Shown piece after piece: positions 61,701 through 64,000 of a stretch of 64,000 bases of DNA. The stretch's first letter is position 1. Each line of letters starts with the position of its first letter. The stretch spans positions 62,001-126,000 of the forward strand of contig JAHLWZ010000733.1 of the NCBI GenBank assembly GCA_020536535.1, written 5' to 3'. This DNA comes from Pelomyxa schiedti (lineage: Eukaryota > Evosea > Pelobiontida > Pelomyxidae). A program made the position numbers and the translations under genes. The notes under the pieces were generated by a model. The model ran no database searches and had not been told where the DNA came from. It worked only from the letters and a program-made list of their open reading frames with translations.

Positions 61701-64000
61701 GTTACTGAACCAAATTGGTGTTCTTTCCCACATTCTTGGCATACAAACACCTGCCCAATTGGCTACCCAGCTCGCCACAGGGTTATTTGACAACTGCCAC
61801 ACTTATGACACTCCCCTTAAGGCAACTCACAACCACTGCTTGACTTACTTTAATTACAAAAATCTCCAGATAGCCACTGGGTCCCAAATTTTAATCTATA
61901 CCTTTGAACTCGGGCTCGATGAGGATGTCTTAATTGATTTCTTACTGGTATCTACTCATTATTCCTTTTTCTCATTTTCCACAACATGCACAGGATACAA
62001 CTCCTGTGACTCGGCAAGAGGCAGAACCAAAAACAAACAGCGTAATCCAATCAACTCCTCCAAGTGTTAGAATTAGAGAAGACATTCAACAGTCAGGCTC
62101 TCTCGGCTCTCTTTCTGAGACGGAGCTACACCAATTAATTGATTTGAATAAGGATACCGCGATGGTATCACCACAACAAAAGGCAGTCACCAAGGGTGCA
62201 CAGTTTTACACTTGTTTCCATACCCAGGTTTGTGCCTCACATTAGCATCAAAAAATAACCTCTCAATAAGCTTGAGGAGGAAATTATTTCTAAAGTGACC
62301 ACCTACTCCACACGACTGTATAGCTCTTTGTCACAGGAACTGATATTTCGCATTCTTGTTAATACTTGTTACCATTGTTTGAAAACCAAGTCAAATAATG
62401 TGACCCAGCCTTTTGTCTTTGAGGTTAGTAAAGGCCTGGAAAAATTCAACTCTGAAGCGACCAGATGTCTAAGCAATTATCCTACTTGGCACCGTGGGTT
62501 CAAGTGTCCAGTGCAACTGAGTACAAAATGGTGACTGTGTTTTATGAGCTAAAAATACAACTAAGTCTACCCTAGCGGGCACTAGAACTCATCAGAGTGT
62601 TGTTATTATGTGGAAAGTGCCTGACAGAACCAAGTATGTTTCTCCAACATTCACTTCGATGAAATATTGCTAGATGCACAAGGTTTTATCAAGCAAACTA
62701 TTGCCTGCTTTTTTGCCCAGGGCACTACACTTTCCCTCAAGAATGAAGCACTCTCTGTTGTTCGTCACTTGGATGGCAATTTTACTTCTGTGGTAAGAAT
62801 TCAGCTTAGAAGATAGTATAATACAAACCACAAAAGATCACTCAATTTTTGCATGAAATGCTCACCCAAGACCTCCCACTAAACTCTCATGATGTAGTCA
62901 AAGGATCCTCTATGTACACTACTTGAGAGGAATCCACTCAATTGACATTCCCCAGGTTCACTGAATATTCTCTCGCTATAGGGTACCTTTTTGATTTGCT
63001 GGGATCTACACGAAACACAAAGATCTTAGAACTCCTTTACCCTGTTCTTAATGAAAAAGACCACACCCTTAGCAATATGATTTCTTCAAAACTCAAGGCT
63101 CTAGTGGATGGATGTACAGATGACCAAGCTCGTGAAATTTTTGTCTCTTGCTTTAGGTGCACAAACTTATCTCTGTTTTGAAATCTGTGATTTACTTACC
63201 TCAGTGTATATGAGGATAATACTCATCCTCCCCAACTGAAAATCGCCTTGGTCACTAAGCTCTGCATTCCACTTATTGAGAAAATATCTTCTCCCTTCAG
63301 GCTGGAGCTGTTTCGCCAACGTATCGGCAGCCTTACTGCAAAGATCCTATCTCCATTTCCACATGAAGTTACACCTGCTTCTGTGCTGCTCATAACGGAA
63401 AAAACCCTAGCATTCAAATTCATTTCTGTAAGTTATCGTGATATAGAGTCAAGATATTAATATGCCCTAGACACTATATTCTGTACTCCCAGCAGAAACT
63501 ATTAGATCCAAAATAAATCCAGCATTTTATAGTCTCTCAGATGCGAAGGGCACAGAATTCACATCAGCAGTCATGCGTGCTGCTCATAACACCAAGGCAG
63601 AACAGGCAGGTCCATAACACCTAAAAACCATACTTCTTACCATAACGCCAGCTCTGGGAGCCTGCAGTGCATGACATAGTATTGGAGTACCACTGTGCTG
63701 CATTTGATGCTCTTAGCACTGTGGTTACTCAAACACAGACCAAAGAAAACTTTTTTTATGTCTTCATGTTCAAAGAGCAGCCTGAGAAAAACGAACTTAT
63801 TTGGGAAAATATTGTGGATACTGAAGTACCATCTATTGAATGAAAGAAGTACTAAAAATTTACAGAGAGTTTTCAAGTTAGAAGTAGAAACACATTTCCC
63901 ATGGGCACAGCAAGCTATGAGGTCACTACTGGAGCCCACTAATGACAACACTCCCAATGAAGGAAGCTTAAAAAAGTACGTAGCCTGACTTAAACAAAGT
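55706..64000 (+). CDS. PRKDC: DNA-dependent protein kinase catalytic subunit, N-terminal part (continues past window)
   Basis: Giant PIKK kinase of non-homologous end joining, recruited by Ku to DNA ends. Exon 1 (55706 to about 56171) is GC-rich, with a Gly/Ala run and a [11 protein letters not shown] repeat, ending [16 protein letters not shown]. It splices in phase to [11 protein letters not shown] and [20 protein letters not shown], then [20 protein letters not shown], matching the DNA-PKcs HEAT region. Strong blocks follow: [20 protein letters not shown] (human has LKRYAVPSAGLRL), then [20 protein letters not shown] and [10 protein letters not shown] with [13 protein letters not shown]. 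Many exons continue with HEAT-type helices ([49 protein letters not shown]). The FAT and kinase domains lie beyond the window, so catalytic residues cannot be checked. Introns are 35-90 nt. Family call rests on several aligned blocks; individual exons after 57000 are approximate. Confidence 0.82.
56071..56107 (+). repeat. (GTGGGA)n repeat encoding a Gly-Val run in DNA-PKcs
   Basis: Five to six GTGGGA units in exon 1 of the DNA-PKcs gene, translating to alternating Val-Gly. The surrounding exon is strongly Gly/Ala-rich and GC-rich, in contrast to the AT-rich exons that follow. Confidence 0.75.

Overview
The window is nuclear DNA from a unicellular eukaryote, gene-dense and intron-rich. Most introns are 35-100 nt GT-AG introns, intergenic gaps are often only 60-150 bp, and neighbouring genes lie on both strands. 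TAA, TAG and TGA all end clear gene models, so the code is standard. The gene set is typical of a free-living amoeba: Rab24-like and Spg1/Tem1 GTPases, a RasGAP-LRR (CARMIL-GAP-type) protein, TKL kinases fused to GTPase or Sel1 modules, DNA-PKcs, UBR4 and actin. I infer Amoebozoa at modest confidence; a lineage such as the Archamoebae is possible but not shown.

Layout. 1-3033: no recognisable gene, but two near-identical hairpin repeats. 3034-5163: head-to-head Rab24-like (-) and Spg1/Tem1 (+) GTPases. 5325-9580 (-): dihydropyrimidine dehydrogenase. 9966-13278 (-): one gene joining a protein kinase to Sel1 repeats. 13413-15111 (-): pseudokinase with a dynamin-like segment. 15518-20298 (+): TPR protein ending in an SGNH-hydrolase-like domain. 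20626-22762 (+): ankyrin-type protein. 22871-26202 (+): ubiquitin-like domain, Ras/Rab-like GTPase and TKL kinase in one polypeptide. 26333-26720 (-): DAD1/OST2. About 26783-31840 (+): Mediator subunit 14. 31933-32577 (+): START-like protein. 32759-37739 (+): RasGAP-PH-LRR protein. 37817-39971 (-): membrane protein. 40098-41352 (+): PF04240-like multi-pass membrane protein. 41504-43804 (+): BRO1 protein with a C-terminal CaaX box, like BROX. 43947-45140 (+): MEMO. 45341-52248 (+): C-terminal, catalytic half of UBR4. 52312-54127 (-): secreted alpha-galactosidase with a GC-AG intron. 54264-55256 (-): unknown acidic protein cut by a gap. 55257-55356: 100 Ns. 55357-55390 (-): the first 34 bases of an actin gene. 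55706 to window end (+): DNA-PKcs.

There are no operons; genes act independently. Recurrent themes are membrane traffic and cytoskeletal signalling (Rab24, Spg1, BROX, CARMIL-GAP, kinase fusions, actin), ER and secretory functions (DAD1, alpha-galactosidase), and nuclear functions (MED14, DNA-PKcs). At window scale, several genes open with a GC-rich, low-complexity first exon and then drop to AT-richer conserved exons. Exon boundaries were placed by hand from GT/AG sites, phase and protein-family motifs. They are firm around conserved motifs and approximate elsewhere.
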